Below are positions 8,258 to 16,899 of a stretch of DNA of 55,695 bases, piece after piece. The notes beneath the pieces are model-generated. The model saw only the letters and a program-made list of their open reading frames with translations. It did no database searches and was not told where the DNA came from. The DNA comes from Galbitalea sp036266835 (GTDB lineage: Bacteria; Actinomycetota; Actinomycetes; Actinomycetales; Microbacteriaceae): assembly GCA_036266835.1 (NCBI GenBank), contig DATAXD010000067.1, forward strand, positions 1 through 55,695, in the 5' to 3' direction. The position numbers and the translations under genes were made by a program. Positions within the stretch are counted from its first letter, which is position 1. The number at the start of each line of letters is the position of its first letter.

Positions 8258-9640
8258 ATGAGCAGCAATCGGCGCACTCTCGTCATACTCGGAGCAAGCG
8301 GAGACCTGACGGCGCGACTTCTGTTGCCCGGCCTTGGCCAATTGCTATCGTCGAACCGCGCCCTGGAGGTGGAGCTGGTCGGCGTCGACTCTGTTCCGAT
8401 GACGGATGCGCAGTGGCGAAAGCGCGTGACTGCATCGTTCAAGGCGGGCGGCGCGAATCCGTCGGCGGTCAAGTCCGTCATCGAGGCGAGTACCTACCAC
8501 AACGCAGATGCCACGAGTGCGGACGAGTTGGGTCGGATCCTCGCCGACTGCTCCGGCATCCCCGCCCTGTACTTCGCGCTGCCTCCTGCCGTGACCGAGA
8601 AGGTCTGCCAGACGCTGTCGAAGATGAAGCTGCCATCCGGAACCATCCTCGCGCTCGAGAAGCCGTTCGGGACGGACCTGCCGAGTGCTCGGGCGCTCAA
8701 TCGGCTTCTGGCGACGTTCGTGCCGGAAAAGCAGATCCACCGCGTCGACCACTTCCTCGGCAAGTCGACGGTCCTTAACCTGCTGGGCCTGCGGTTCGCC
8801 AACCGCTTGTTCGAACAGAGCTGGAACGCTGCGAACATCGAGCGGGTCGAGATCAGCTACGACGAACAATTGGGCCTCGAGGGTCGCGCCGGCTACTACG
8901 ATCACGCCGGCGCGCTGATCGACATGATCCAGAGCCACCTGTTGCAAGTACTCGCGGTCGTTGCGATGGAGCCGCCATCCAGCCTTGACTCCGATGATTT
9001 GCGTGGAGCGATGGTGCAGGCGTTGCGGGCAGTTCGCGTGTGGAACGGCGACGCGAAGACCGCAAGTCGCCGCGCTCGGTACACAGCGGGGACTGTCGGA
9101 AGAACGCAGATGGGTTCCTACCTGGCCCAGCCCGGTGTCGATCCCAAGCGGGATACCGAGACGCTCGCCGAGATCGCGTTCGAGATCAACAACTGGCGTT
9201 GGGCGGGTGTGCCCTTCGTGTTGCGGTCGGGCAAGGCGCTCGAGGATGACCGCAGAGACATCGTGCTCACCTTCCGGCCGGTGCCGCATCTGCCGACGGG
9301 CCTGACGGGTGTCGAGAGACCAACGCAGCTGAGGATTTCACTCGACCCGCACACGATGCAACTCGACCTCAACATCAACGGCGAGGGTGACCCGTTCTCG
9401 CTGGACGCGATCGATCTCCGCGCGACGTTCGCCGACTCGACCCTCGGAGCATACGGTGAGGTTCTCGAGGGCATCCTCACCGCCGATGCGACTCTGTCGG
9501 TGCGCGGTGACGCGGCCGAAGAATGCTGGCGGATTGTGACGCCGGTCATCTCGGCCTGGCACAAGAACCTGGTCCCGATCGACAACTACGTCGCGGGGTC
9601 GAAGGGTCCGCGATCGTGGAAGCAGCTGCCGGCTTCCTGA
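8258..9640 (+). CDS. zwf: Glucose-6-phosphate dehydrogenase (short paralogue)
   Basis: Oxidises glucose 6-phosphate to 6-phosphogluconolactone with NAD(P)+ at the entry of the oxidative pentose phosphate pathway. The Rossmann motif GASGDLTARLLLPGL lies near the N-terminus, and the active-site segment RVDHFLGKSTVLNLL matches the family RIDHYLGKE signature, with the Glu after Lys replaced by Ser. At 460 aa it is shorter than the usual 500-residue enzyme. It is not beside opcA, tal or tkt, so it is probably a second, accessory zwf. The start has TAGCTT 6 nt upstream and only a badly spaced GGAG, so it looks leaderless. Confidence 0.88.
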   Translation: MSSNRRTLVILGASGDLTARLLLPGLGQLLSSNRALEVELVGVDSVPMTDAQWRKRVTASFKAGGANPSAVKSVIEASTYHNADATSADELGRILADCSGIPALYFALPPAVTEKVCQTLSKMKLPSGTILALEKPFGTDLPSARALNRLLATFVPEKQIHRVDHFLGKSTVLNLLGLRFANRLFEQSWNAANIERVEISYDEQLGLEGRAGYYDHAGALIDMIQSHLLQVLAVVAMEPPSSLDSDDLRGAMVQALRAVRVWNGDAKTASRRARYTAGTVGRTQMGSYLAQPGVDPKRDTETLAEIAFEINNWRWAGVPFVLRSGKALEDDRRDIVLTFRPVPHLPTGLTGVERPTQLRISLDPHTMQLDLNINGEGDPFSLDAIDLRATFADSTLGAYGEVLEGILTADATLSVRGDAAEECWRIVTPVISAWHKNLVPIDNYVAGSKGPRSWKQLPAS

Positions 9641-9661
9641 AATCGATCGTCGAGGGGTGAG

Positions 9662-10951
9662 TCAGTCGAGCGGTTCGTAGGTGGAACGGATGTCGGTGGT
9701 CAGCTCGGCCGAGAGTCCCGCCGCGGCAGCGAAACCCTCCCAACCGGCAATGGCTGCAGCAACGTCTGTCAGCAGTCGCCGCGGTTTCGGTACCCGAAAT
9801 CGGTCGGCCACGGCGAGAAGGTCGGCTCGGCTGATAGAGCTGAACTTGCCGTTGACGGCCATCAGGTGCTGATAGGTCCACTCGCCTCGAGGGTTGTAGG
9901 CGAACGTCACGTCGTATGCGGGCGACAGTCGCCACGACGCCGTGGGATCGTCCAGCAGGAACGAGTGGTTCTTCGTGTGGTCGTCGCAGTTGCGTGCCAG
10001 CACGTTGAACGCCATCCGCCTGAAGGCCTGCTCCCGGGCCTGCGCGTCGAGGCCGAGCGCATCGAGTACCTGGAAGAGCTGTGCGTAGTCGTTGGTGCCC
10101 CGTAGCCTGAAGTCGATTTCGGCAAGGTCACAGAGGGTCATCGCGTGGTGCTTCGCGCCATCATCCGCCCGGTCGAATCGCTTCGTCATGAAATGCGCTC
10201 GGTCGTTCTCTTCGAGGAGCACGCACGGCATCATGTCGATCCCCGCGGCTTTCGCCATGAGTGAATAGGCGTACTCGATGCGGCCGTACGAATCACCGGC
10301 ACCCAACTCGCTGTCCCTGCCCACACCATCCAGCTTGATCAGCCAGTATTCAAAGCCCGGGTCTGCTGGCAGCTGTCCGGATTTGATCTGTGCGGTCTCC
10401 GGATTCCAGGCGATCACGGCTTTCGCGCGGGCCCCGCCCGCCGACGTTCCGACCTGGATGAGGCTGTGAAGCGCCGTCTCGGTTTCTTTGGCGCCGGCGA
10501 ATCTGCCGCGAAGCATGCCTCTGGCACCTTCGACCAGCTCGCCAAGCTCGATTGCGCTCGGCACTCGGTAGCGCGGACCTCGGCTGGGCCGGAACTCGAG
10601 CGCTCCCATCGCGCGGGATGCGAGGTAGGCGAGTCGATCCAGCGGGCTTACGGCGGAGCGGCCCACGCCCTGCGCGGCGAGCCATGCGTCGATGAGTGCA
10701 TTGCCGAAGTCGTCGGGCAGCGAGTCGGCGAGCAGCGCCGGCAGCCGGTGAAACGTCGCCTCGGAGAGTGTAGGGAAGACCCGGATTCCGACACTCGCTG
10801 GCATCGTGAGTGGCGCGAGCTCGATTCCGCGCTCGACCCAGTCCCGGTAGAACTCGAAGGCATAGAACCCGGACGCCGGGTCCAGGGCGACGGCGCCGAC
10901 TCGCATGCCCCAGACGCTCACCTCGACGGCGTCGACCGGCTGGTACGCCAT
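9662..10951 (-). CDS. hipA: HipA-type serine/threonine kinase toxin
   Basis: Protein kinase of the HipA family (429 aa), whose known members phosphorylate aminoacyl-tRNA synthetases and cause growth arrest or persistence. The N-terminal HipA domain is followed by the kinase core: a Gly-rich segment TSAGGARAK, the catalytic loop NCDDHTKNHSFLL with N-x-DDH-x-KN, and the metal-binding AYDVTF. All key residues look intact. A longer frame reaches upstream through the antitoxin gene, but ATG 10951 is the proper start because it overlaps the antitoxin stop in TGATG. The gene is convergent with zwf. Confidence 0.93.
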   Translation of the reverse strand: MAYQPVDAVEVSVWGMRVGAVALDPASGFYAFEFYRDWVERGIELAPLTMPASVGIRVFPTLSEATFHRLPALLADSLPDDFGNALIDAWLAAQGVGRSAVSPLDRLAYLASRAMGALEFRPSRGPRYRVPSAIELGELVEGARGMLRGRFAGAKETETALHSLIQVGTSAGGARAKAVIAWNPETAQIKSGQLPADPGFEYWLIKLDGVGRDSELGAGDSYGRIEYAYSLMAKAAGIDMMPCVLLEENDRAHFMTKRFDRADDGAKHHAMTLCDLAEIDFRLRGTNDYAQLFQVLDALGLDAQAREQAFRRMAFNVLARNCDDHTKNHSFLLDDPTASWRLSPAYDVTFAYNPRGEWTYQHLMAVNGKFSSISRADLLAVADRFRVPKPRRLLTDVAAAIAGWEGFAAAAGLSAELTTDIRSTYEPLD

Positions 10952-11349
10952 CAGTGATCCGCGCCGGGTGTGCTGCTGCCTGCGCCGCCTCGTCGACCGG
11001 AAGACCGTGCCCGGTAGACCCGCGTGCGTTCCCCCGTCCCGTTTCGCAGCACGTCGATCGGGCTCACCGAGACGGCCGGCGACAGGCTGTCCAGCCATGA
11101 CTCGAGGCCGAGGGACCGGGCTATTCGCACCAGGGTCCTCAGGGTGGAGCCGTTCCCGCGTTCGAGGTTACGCAGGGCGCCGATGCTCACATCCGATTGT
11201 TCGGCGAGTTCGGCCTGCTCAAGGTCAGCGGCCAACCTCGCCCGGCGTACCTGCTCACCAATTCGCGCTTCCCAGTCAGCCGTTGACAGCTGTGTGGATC
11301 GCGCGAAATCCTGATTCGACTGTCTCTTCGGTCGTTCTATAAAAGACAT
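10951..11349 (-). CDS. hipB: HipB-type antitoxin, XRE-family repressor
   Basis: DNA-binding antitoxin of 132 aa, first gene of the hipBA operon. An XRE/HTH_3 domain occupies roughly residues 28-85 (VRRARLAADLEQAELAEQSDVSIGALRNLERG in part). The C-terminal tail is Arg/Ser/Gly-rich and probably disordered. It should bind HipA and repress the operon. The start ATG 11349 lacks a clear ribosome site; AACAAT six nt upstream on this strand could be a -10 box of a leaderless transcript. Its coding sequence becomes distinctly less GC-rich at the start. Confidence 0.9.
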   Translation of the reverse strand: MSFIERPKRQSNQDFARSTQLSTADWEARIGEQVRRARLAADLEQAELAEQSDVSIGALRNLERGNGSTLRTLVRIARSLGLESWLDSLSPAVSVSPIDVLRNGTGERTRVYRARSSGRRGGAGSSTPGADH

Positions 11350-11415
11350 AATTCTATTGTTACAGGGCTGTTCACGCTTGTATAGCTAATTTTATGTAGA
11401 TAATCCCAATGTTAA
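11350..11415 (-). promoter_or_regulatory. AT-rich hipBA promoter/operator region
   Basis: This patch is far more AT-rich than its surroundings (runs such as TTAATTAAT and TAATTTTATGTAG). It lies between hipB and the stop of the next minus-strand gene. It contains ACAGGGCTGT (11361-11370), a small inverted repeat near the predicted hipB start, suitable as a HipB operator. Confidence 0.45.
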
Positions 11416-12519
11416 TTAATCATCCGGCAGAAGACCCGCCTCCACGAGCTGCTCGGAAAGTCCCGCCCCGTCCGGTGCATAGAGCCAGCGGACGTCGCGG
11501 GCTGCGCTTGCCTCGCCGAGAGCGCTACGGCCACCGGCGAGCACGGCTTCGCCGACCGAGAGCTGGCGAATACAGATCGCCGCGACGTTCTTCGGATGTC
11601 GTCGCGCGAAGGCTCCGTAGAGGGCCTCGTCGTGTTGCCCGTCGTCGCCTACCAGCAACCATCGAACCTTCGGGAATTCGGCGGCGAGAGCGTCGAGGCT
11701 GACCCTCTTGTGCTCGCGCCCACTGCGGAACAGTCGATCGCGGGTTGGCCCCCAGTCCGTCAAAAGAAGAGCTCCAGCCGGGTACAGGTTGCGATCAAGG
11801 AACCGCCGCAGCGTCGGCGCGACATTCCACGCGCCCGTCGACAAGTAGACGACCGGGGATCCGGGATGCGCCCGGACCAGACGCTCGTACAGCACGGACA
11901 TCCCGGCAACCGGCCGCCGCGCGTGCTCATTGAGGACGAAAGTGTTCCACGCGGCGAGGAGGGGCCGGGGGAGTGCCGTCACCATGACGGTGTCATCGAC
12001 ATCGGAGACGATGCCGAATCGGACCGAGGGATCAACCACGTAGATCGGTGCATCGACCGGCTCCGAGTCCGCGGTTCGTAGTCGGATGGTGTTCCAGCCG
12101 GGTTTCAGCTTCACCGGAATCCTGGTGTCCACCACACCTCCGCGGTCAGCTCGGACAGTGTGATCGTTCCCGTCGGCGGTGACCGTCACTGCAACATCGC
12201 CCGCCGGCACACTCGTGAAACTGCGCCACCCGCGCACGCCACGAGTTCGTGGCTCATCGGCTCTCGGCATCCGTCGCGGCCGAACCAGTAGGACCCGCCC
12301 GAGTACCCGGATCCAGTTTGAGCCGCCGTATCCCGAGTATGGAATGACCGTGGGGATGAGGCCTCGCTTACGTGCCCGTTTCGCCCGAAACGCATGCAAT
12401 GCGTCTTCGATACGGGCGGCGCGATGCATCCGGGGTTCGCCGTGTGCTTCGGATTCCGCGGTTGGTGTCATGAAATCGACGCCTCGGGCACGACTAGCTC
12501 GATCCATCCGCACATGCAT
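11416..12519 (-). CDS. App1-family phosphatase domain protein (DUF2183)
   Basis: Predicted HAD-like phosphatase of 367 aa related to the catalytic domain of yeast phosphatidate phosphatase App1. The first 160 residues form an all-beta region; the catalytic part starts at FGIVSDVDDTVMVT, which carries DxDxT. STGAWN follows as the probable second HAD motif, and LLVGDDGQHDEALY is the acidic motif near the C-terminus. The bacterial substrate is unproven. ATG 12519 has AGGA just upstream; an internal ATG at 12471 is possible. It is divergent from the TetR gene. Confidence 0.85.
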   Translation of the reverse strand: MHVRMDRASRARGVDFMTPTAESEAHGEPRMHRAARIEDALHAFRAKRARKRGLIPTVIPYSGYGGSNWIRVLGRVLLVRPRRMPRADEPRTRGVRGWRSFTSVPAGDVAVTVTADGNDHTVRADRGGVVDTRIPVKLKPGWNTIRLRTADSEPVDAPIYVVDPSVRFGIVSDVDDTVMVTALPRPLLAAWNTFVLNEHARRPVAGMSVLYERLVRAHPGSPVVYLSTGAWNVAPTLRRFLDRNLYPAGALLLTDWGPTRDRLFRSGREHKRVSLDALAAEFPKVRWLLVGDDGQHDEALYGAFARRHPKNVAAICIRQLSVGEAVLAGGRSALGEASAARDVRWLYAPDGAGLSEQLVEAGLLPDD

Positions 12520-12568
12520 CTATCCTGCGGGAAAATCAGGAGAGCCTAGGTAGCGGATCGGAAACTGA

Positions 12569-12596
12569 CGCCCCCGGTTCGGGGGCGCGGTAGGAT
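12569..12596 (+). promoter_or_regulatory. Hairpin and -10 box upstream of the TetR gene
   Basis: CGCCCCCG-GTT-CGGGGGCG (12569-12587) is a perfect 8-bp stem in the divergent App1/TetR gap. TAGGAT (12591-12596) is a plausible -10 box for the TetR gene, giving a leader of about 24 nt that contains AAGGAG. The stem overlaps the expected -35 position, so it might be an operator rather than an RNA structure. Confidence 0.4.
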
Positions 12597-12626
12597 TTTG
12601 CCCACCGCAACCTGAAGGAGAAGGCA

Positions 12627-13271
12627 GTGCCGCTCATGGAAGCAATCGACGGCCGGCTCGGAGCCGCTGCCACGCTCCGTAACGAGCCCGTCCAGGCCCG
12701 AAGTACCGCACGTCTTACCGCCCTGCTGGATGCCGCTGCGGCGGCAATCGACGAACTCGGATACGAGCGGCTCACGACGGCGATGGTCGCCGAGCGCGCC
12801 GGCGCATCCATCGGAACCGTGTATCGCTACTTTCCGGATCGCATCGCGGTGCTGCAGGCGCTTGCCGCGCGCAATCTCGACCGCATCCTCACCAGCCTTC
12901 GCGGCGCAGTCGCCGACCGATCTAACAAGACGTGGCGCGACGCTGCGGTCGCCGGATTCGATCGCTACGTCGACGCATTCCGGTCCGAGCCGGGGTTCGC
13001 GTCCCTTCGCGGGGGTGATGTCATCGATCTTCGCCCAGCCAGCGCGCCCAGGACAGTGAACTCGCACATTGCCGAGGTACTCATGACGGAACTCGCTGCG
13101 CGATTCGGAACGACCGCGTCGGTTGAGTCCCAGTTCGCCTTCGAGAATGCAGTCGAAGTCATGGATGCACTGGTCGCCCGCGCGGTTGCCCGTTCGAAGC
13201 ACGGCGACACCGCGTTCCTGGACAGCGGACGCGCACTCGTGCTCTCCATATTGGGCGAGCGACTGGGCTGA
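12627..13271 (+). CDS. TetR-family transcriptional regulator
   Basis: One-component repressor of 214 aa. The N-terminal helix-turn-helix spans roughly residues 28-75 (AGASIGTVYRYFPDRIAVLQAL is its recognition part). The remainder is an alpha-helical ligand domain without recognisable specificity. GTG 12627 is chosen because AAGGAG lies 6 nt upstream; the in-frame ATG at 12636 would be too far from it. It is divergent from the App1 gene and co-directional with the osmoprotectant operon 250 nt downstream; either could be its target. Confidence 0.88.
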   Translation: MPLMEAIDGRLGAAATLRNEPVQARSTARLTALLDAAAAAIDELGYERLTTAMVAERAGASIGTVYRYFPDRIAVLQALAARNLDRILTSLRGAVADRSNKTWRDAAVAGFDRYVDAFRSEPGFASLRGGDVIDLRPASAPRTVNSHIAEVLMTELAARFGTTASVESQFAFENAVEVMDALVARAVARSKHGDTAFLDSGRALVLSILGERLG

Positions 13272-13472
13272 TTACCGCCGGTGATTCTTCGCTCAGGGGC
13301 GCGCCCTGCGAACCATCCATTCGTGGCGCGGACCATGGATGCTGATTGTTTGCTCCGAGTTACTTTCGCCAATCGGGAATGACGGGGGCTCCGAATAGTG
13401 TTTAGCTGACAGTCAAGGCAAGTGTCGATTCGCGCCCCAGCGAGGAATGAGCCGCAGCAATCATGTCCCCCG

Positions 13473-13484
13473 TGCTAGCTAGCA
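13473..13484. promoter_or_regulatory. 12-bp palindrome upstream of the osmoprotectant operon
   Basis: TGCTAGCTAGCA is a perfect palindrome, 37 nt before the first operon gene, inside a 250-nt intergenic region otherwise without recognisable features. Its position suits an operator, possibly for the TetR protein encoded just upstream. I see no second copy near the TetR gene. Confidence 0.4.
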
Positions 13485-13521
13485 GAGTGAGTGAGTTTCA
13501 ACGCAGATTGTCTACTGCGCG

Positions 13522-14427
13522 ATGATCGAATTCAAGACAGTCTCAAAGCTGTATGGCGACGGAACCCGTGCGGTCGACGGCTTCAGCGCGGTCATGCCGT
13601 CGCGCAAAACCACGGTTCTGGTGGGTTCATCGGGCTGCGGCAAGACGACCCTGCTTCGCATGATCAACCGCATGGTCGATCCGACATCCGGCACGATCGA
13701 GATCGATGGCGCCGACATTTCGCAGACCGAGCCGGTTCATCTTCGCCGAGGCATCGGGTACGTCATGCAGAACTCCGGACTGCTGCCGCACCGCAAGGTG
13801 CTCGACAACATCGCTACCGTTCTGTTCCTGACCCGAGTGCCGAAGGCACAGGCGTACGAACGTGCCTACGAGTTGCTCGACACCGTCGGTCTCGACCGAG
13901 CGCTGGCGAATCGCTACCCCGGCGAGTTGTCCGGCGGCCAGCAGCAGCGCGTCGGCGTCGCGAGGGGACTCGCCGCCAACCCCAACATCCTTCTCATGGA
14001 TGAGCCGTTCGGCGCCGTCGACCCGATCGTGCGCGTCGACCTGCAGGCCGAGACGATGCGGCTCCAGCGGGAACTCGACAAGACGATCGTGTTCGTCACG
14101 CACGACATCGACGAGGCCTTTCTGCTCGGGGACCAGGTGATCATCCTCGGGAAGGGCGCCAGGATCGCACAGCAGGGTTCGCCAGAGGAGATTCTCGCGA
14201 ACCCCGCCAACGATTTTGTCGCGTCGTTCGTGGGCGCGGACCGGGGCAAGCGTCGCCTGACCGTGGTCGCGAACGTGAAGTCGCGGGGCGACGACCTCGT
14301 ACTCATTGATGCCGGCGGATACGCGGCCGGAGTGATCTCTGCTCCCGGCGGAAAGCTGTCCGAAGGCACGGCCAGCCCCAAGTCGCGCTCGGTGTCGAAC
14401 AAGACCTCACAGGCGGGCGACGCTTAA
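13522..14427 (+). CDS. Osmoprotectant ABC transporter ATP-binding protein (OpuCA/ProV type)
   Basis: Cytoplasmic ATPase (301 aa) of a betaine/choline-type importer. Walker A GSSGCGKTT, Q-loop, ABC signature LSGGQQQRVGVARGL, Walker B ILLMDEPFGAVDP and the switch His in FVTHDIDEAF are all present. The C-terminus is short and lacks the tandem CBS domains that sense ionic strength in OpuA-type ATPases. The stop overlaps the next start (TAATG). It is followed by two permeases and a binding lipoprotein, a complete four-gene OpuC-like operon. Confidence 0.92.
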   Translation: MIEFKTVSKLYGDGTRAVDGFSAVMPSRKTTVLVGSSGCGKTTLLRMINRMVDPTSGTIEIDGADISQTEPVHLRRGIGYVMQNSGLLPHRKVLDNIATVLFLTRVPKAQAYERAYELLDTVGLDRALANRYPGELSGGQQQRVGVARGLAANPNILLMDEPFGAVDPIVRVDLQAETMRLQRELDKTIVFVTHDIDEAFLLGDQVIILGKGARIAQQGSPEEILANPANDFVASFVGADRGKRRLTVVANVKSRGDDLVLIDAGGYAAGVISAPGGKLSEGTASPKSRSVSNKTSQAGDA

Positions 14428-15107
14428 TGGAATGGGTATGGGAGAACTTCTCCGAGATTTGGGGTTACGTCCTTGACCACATCGGTCTGAGCGTTCCGCC
14501 AATCATCATAGGGTTCGTTGTTTCCATACCCCTCGGATACTGGGCCAGCCGATCGCGGGTCGCGCGATCGATCCTCTTCAGTGGTTTCAGCATCCTGTAC
14601 ACGATTCCGGCGCTGGTGATGTTCGTCCTTGTGCCGGTTGCGCTGGGGCTTGCAATCCTCAACCCAAACAACGTGATCGTGGCACTGACGATTTACGCGA
14701 CGGCGATCATGATCCGCTCGGCATCGGACGGATTCAGGGCAGTCTCGGCCGATGTTCGCGACTCCGCGCGCGCGGTCGGATACTCGGCGGTGCAGCGCTT
14801 CTTTCGAATCGAGCTGCCGCTCGCAGGTCCCGTTCTGCTCGCCGGAATTCGGGTCGTATCCGTGAGTACTGTCAGCCTCGTAACGATCGGCGGGTTCATC
14901 GGCATATCGAGCTTGGGCAACCTCATCCAGACGGGCTATTTTGAAGGATTCTTTCCCGAGATCTGGACCGGCATTGTCGCCACGATGGTGATCGCCGCGG
15001 TGTTCGACGTGATCCTCAACGGTCTTGGTCGGCTGCTGTTGCCATGGAACCGTCGGTTGCAGCGACGTCGAGCCTCGCGCGCGGTGAGAGCGGAATTGGT
15101 CGCATGA
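14427..15107 (+). CDS. Osmoprotectant ABC transporter permease 1 (OpuCB/ProW type)
   Basis: Membrane subunit of 226 aa with about five to six hydrophobic segments. The ATPase-docking loop is visible as SARAVGYSAVQRFFRIELP. The start ATG shares its A with the upstream TAA, and the stop overlaps the next gene in ATGA, so all three transport genes are tightly coupled. It heterodimerises with the next permease. Confidence 0.92.
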   Translation: MEWVWENFSEIWGYVLDHIGLSVPPIIIGFVVSIPLGYWASRSRVARSILFSGFSILYTIPALVMFVLVPVALGLAILNPNNVIVALTIYATAIMIRSASDGFRAVSADVRDSARAVGYSAVQRFFRIELPLAGPVLLAGIRVVSVSTVSLVTIGGFIGISSLGNLIQTGYFEGFFPEIWTGIVATMVIAAVFDVILNGLGRLLLPWNRRLQRRRASRAVRAELVA

Positions 15108-15880
15108 ATCTCATCACCGCCGGGTTCGCCTGGATCTTCGACCCCGCGCACTGGAGCCCGTCCTCGACTTCCGTCGGCATCAGCGAGGCGCTCGTCAACC
15201 ACCTGTTGCTTACCGGACTCAGCCTGCTCGTGACCGCAGTCATTGCGCTGCCTGTCGGCCTTTTCATTGGTCACTCCGGCAAGGGTCGGGGGGTCGCGAT
15301 TATCGCCAGCAACATTTCGCGCGCGATTCCGAGCCTCGGACTGCTGACCGTCCTCGGTCTGATTATTCCTGACATCCGGGGAATTCCAACCAACCTGATC
15401 GCCGATGTGATCGTGTTCGTGCTGCTTGGTATCCCATCGATGCTCGCGGGGGCCTACGCCGGTCTCGAGTCGGTCGACCGAGAGACCATCGATGCCGCGC
15501 GCGCGATCGGTATGACCGAGTGGCAGATCCTGTTCACGGTCGAGATCCCACTCGGGGCGAATCTGATCGTTGGAGGGATTCGCTCCACGACGCTTCAGAT
15601 CGTGGCCACGGTAACGATTGCCTCATTCCTCGGACAGTTGAGCCTCGGCACCTTCCTGATCGATGGGCTCACTCAGGGCAACTACGTGAAGATGCTCGGC
15701 GGTGCGATTCTCGTTGCCGCCCTGGCACTTCTCCTCGACGGCCTTTTGGCCGCGATCCAAAGACTCGTTAGCCCCCGCGGAGTGTCCCGGGGGAAAACGA
15801 CAGCAAGGAGCAACACAGCCCGTGGCATCCGAACGACTGCCGCGACCCAGGGGACACCCATGATGGAAGGTAATAGATAA
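15104..15880 (+). CDS. Osmoprotectant ABC transporter permease 2 (OpuCD/ProW type)
   Basis: Second membrane subunit, 258 aa, with the docking loop DAARAIGMTEWQILFTVEIPLG. The frame is open upstream, but ATG 15104 overlapping the previous stop (ATGA) is the natural start. The last 35 residues are polar, rich in Arg/Thr and probably cytoplasmic. It ends directly before the binding-protein start at 15881. Confidence 0.92.
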   Translation: MNLITAGFAWIFDPAHWSPSSTSVGISEALVNHLLLTGLSLLVTAVIALPVGLFIGHSGKGRGVAIIASNISRAIPSLGLLTVLGLIIPDIRGIPTNLIADVIVFVLLGIPSMLAGAYAGLESVDRETIDAARAIGMTEWQILFTVEIPLGANLIVGGIRSTTLQIVATVTIASFLGQLSLGTFLIDGLTQGNYVKMLGGAILVAALALLLDGLLAAIQRLVSPRGVSRGKTTARSNTARGIRTTAATQGTPMMEGNR

Positions 15881-16807
15881 ATGTTCAGATCAAAACGAGG
15901 CGTGATTGCTGGCGGCGCAGTCCTTGCCAGTGCGGCCCTGCTCCTTGCGGGGTGCTCCTCGAGTGGTTCGCTCGGCGGAGGCTCGTCGTCCAATTCGAAG
16001 ACGACCGTCACGGTCGGCTCCGCCGCGTTCCCTGAGAACGTTGTTCTCGGGGACATCTACGGCCAGGCTCTCGCGGCCAACGGCTTCACGGTCAAGTACG
16101 ACCTCAGCATCGGTGCTCGTGCCGCATACATTCCGGCTCTCGAAAAGGGCGAGGTGAATCTGATCCCCGAGTACTCGGGCTCGATTCTCGACTTCCTGAG
16201 CAAGTCGGCAACGGCAAACACGCCAACCGATGTCGCGGCTGCGCTGGCCAAGGCGCTGCCAAAGGGTCTCACGGCACTGACCCCGTCGACGGCATCCGAC
16301 TCCGACTCGATCAACGTGACTCCCGCGTTCGCGTCGAAGTACAACCTGGTGTCGATCGCGGACCTGAAGAGCGTTCCGAACCTGTCGCTAGCGGCTAACC
16401 CCGAATTCCAGACGCGGCCGGACGGGATCAAGGGGCTCGACAGTGTCTACGGACTCAGTGGCATCAAGTTCCAGTCGATCAACGACAGCGGCGGCCCGGC
16501 CACCCTCAAGGCACTACTCGACGGAACCGTGGATTCGGCGGACATCTACTCGACGACGCCGTCCATCCTGCAGAACCACCTCGTGACGCTCACCGACCCG
16601 AAGAGCCTGTTCGCGTCGCAGGAGGTCGTGCCGATTGTGAGCACCAGCAAGCTCAGCGCCAAGTTGAAGTCGGTGCTGAACAAGGTGTCGGCTGCGCTCA
16701 CCACATCCGACCTGCTGGAGTTCAACACGGAGACGTCCGACCCGACGAACCCGGTGAACCCGATCGTCGTCGCGAAGAACTGGCTGAAGAAGGAGCACCT
16801 CTTCTAA
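15881..16807 (+). CDS. Osmoprotectant-binding lipoprotein (OpuCC/OpuAC type)
   Basis: Surface lipoprotein of 308 aa that captures quaternary ammonium osmolytes for the upstream transporter. The signal peptide ends in LLAGC, with Cys25 as the lipidated residue, followed by a Ser/Gly linker. The mature part starts with VTVGSAAFPENVVLGDIYGQ and contains NLIPEYSGSILDFL, both typical of the glycine betaine/choline-binding (OpuAC) family. A GGAAGG ribosome site lies about 10 nt before the ATG. The specific ligand is not deducible. Confidence 0.92.
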   Translation: MFRSKRGVIAGGAVLASAALLLAGCSSSGSLGGGSSSNSKTTVTVGSAAFPENVVLGDIYGQALAANGFTVKYDLSIGARAAYIPALEKGEVNLIPEYSGSILDFLSKSATANTPTDVAAALAKALPKGLTALTPSTASDSDSINVTPAFASKYNLVSIADLKSVPNLSLAANPEFQTRPDGIKGLDSVYGLSGIKFQSINDSGGPATLKALLDGTVDSADIYSTTPSILQNHLVTLTDPKSLFASQEVVPIVSTSKLSAKLKSVLNKVSAALTTSDLLEFNTETSDPTNPVNPIVVAKNWLKKEHLF

Positions 16808-16899
16808 CTAGCGCCACCGTCGCGGAGGGGTTAATTCCCTCGCGGAGGGTCGCATAAGGCCCTCCGCGAGAATGTTTTCCCCTCCGCGACGGGAGTTAG
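16804..16899. terminator. Nested double-hairpin bidirectional terminator
   Basis: Three nested inverted repeats lie between convergent genes: CTAACT/AGTTAG (16804-16809, 16894-16899), a 13-bp arm CGTCGCGGAGGGG (16818-16830) with its complement (16879-16891), and an inner 11-bp arm CTCGCGGAGGG (16839-16849) with its complement (16860-16870). The two left arms are near copies, so alternative pairings are possible. It can end transcripts from both sides. Confidence 0.8.

Noticed and set aside
10952..11098. N-terminal extension of hipA into hipB
   Set aside because: It would translate hipB in another frame; ATG 10951 in TGATG matches the family start.
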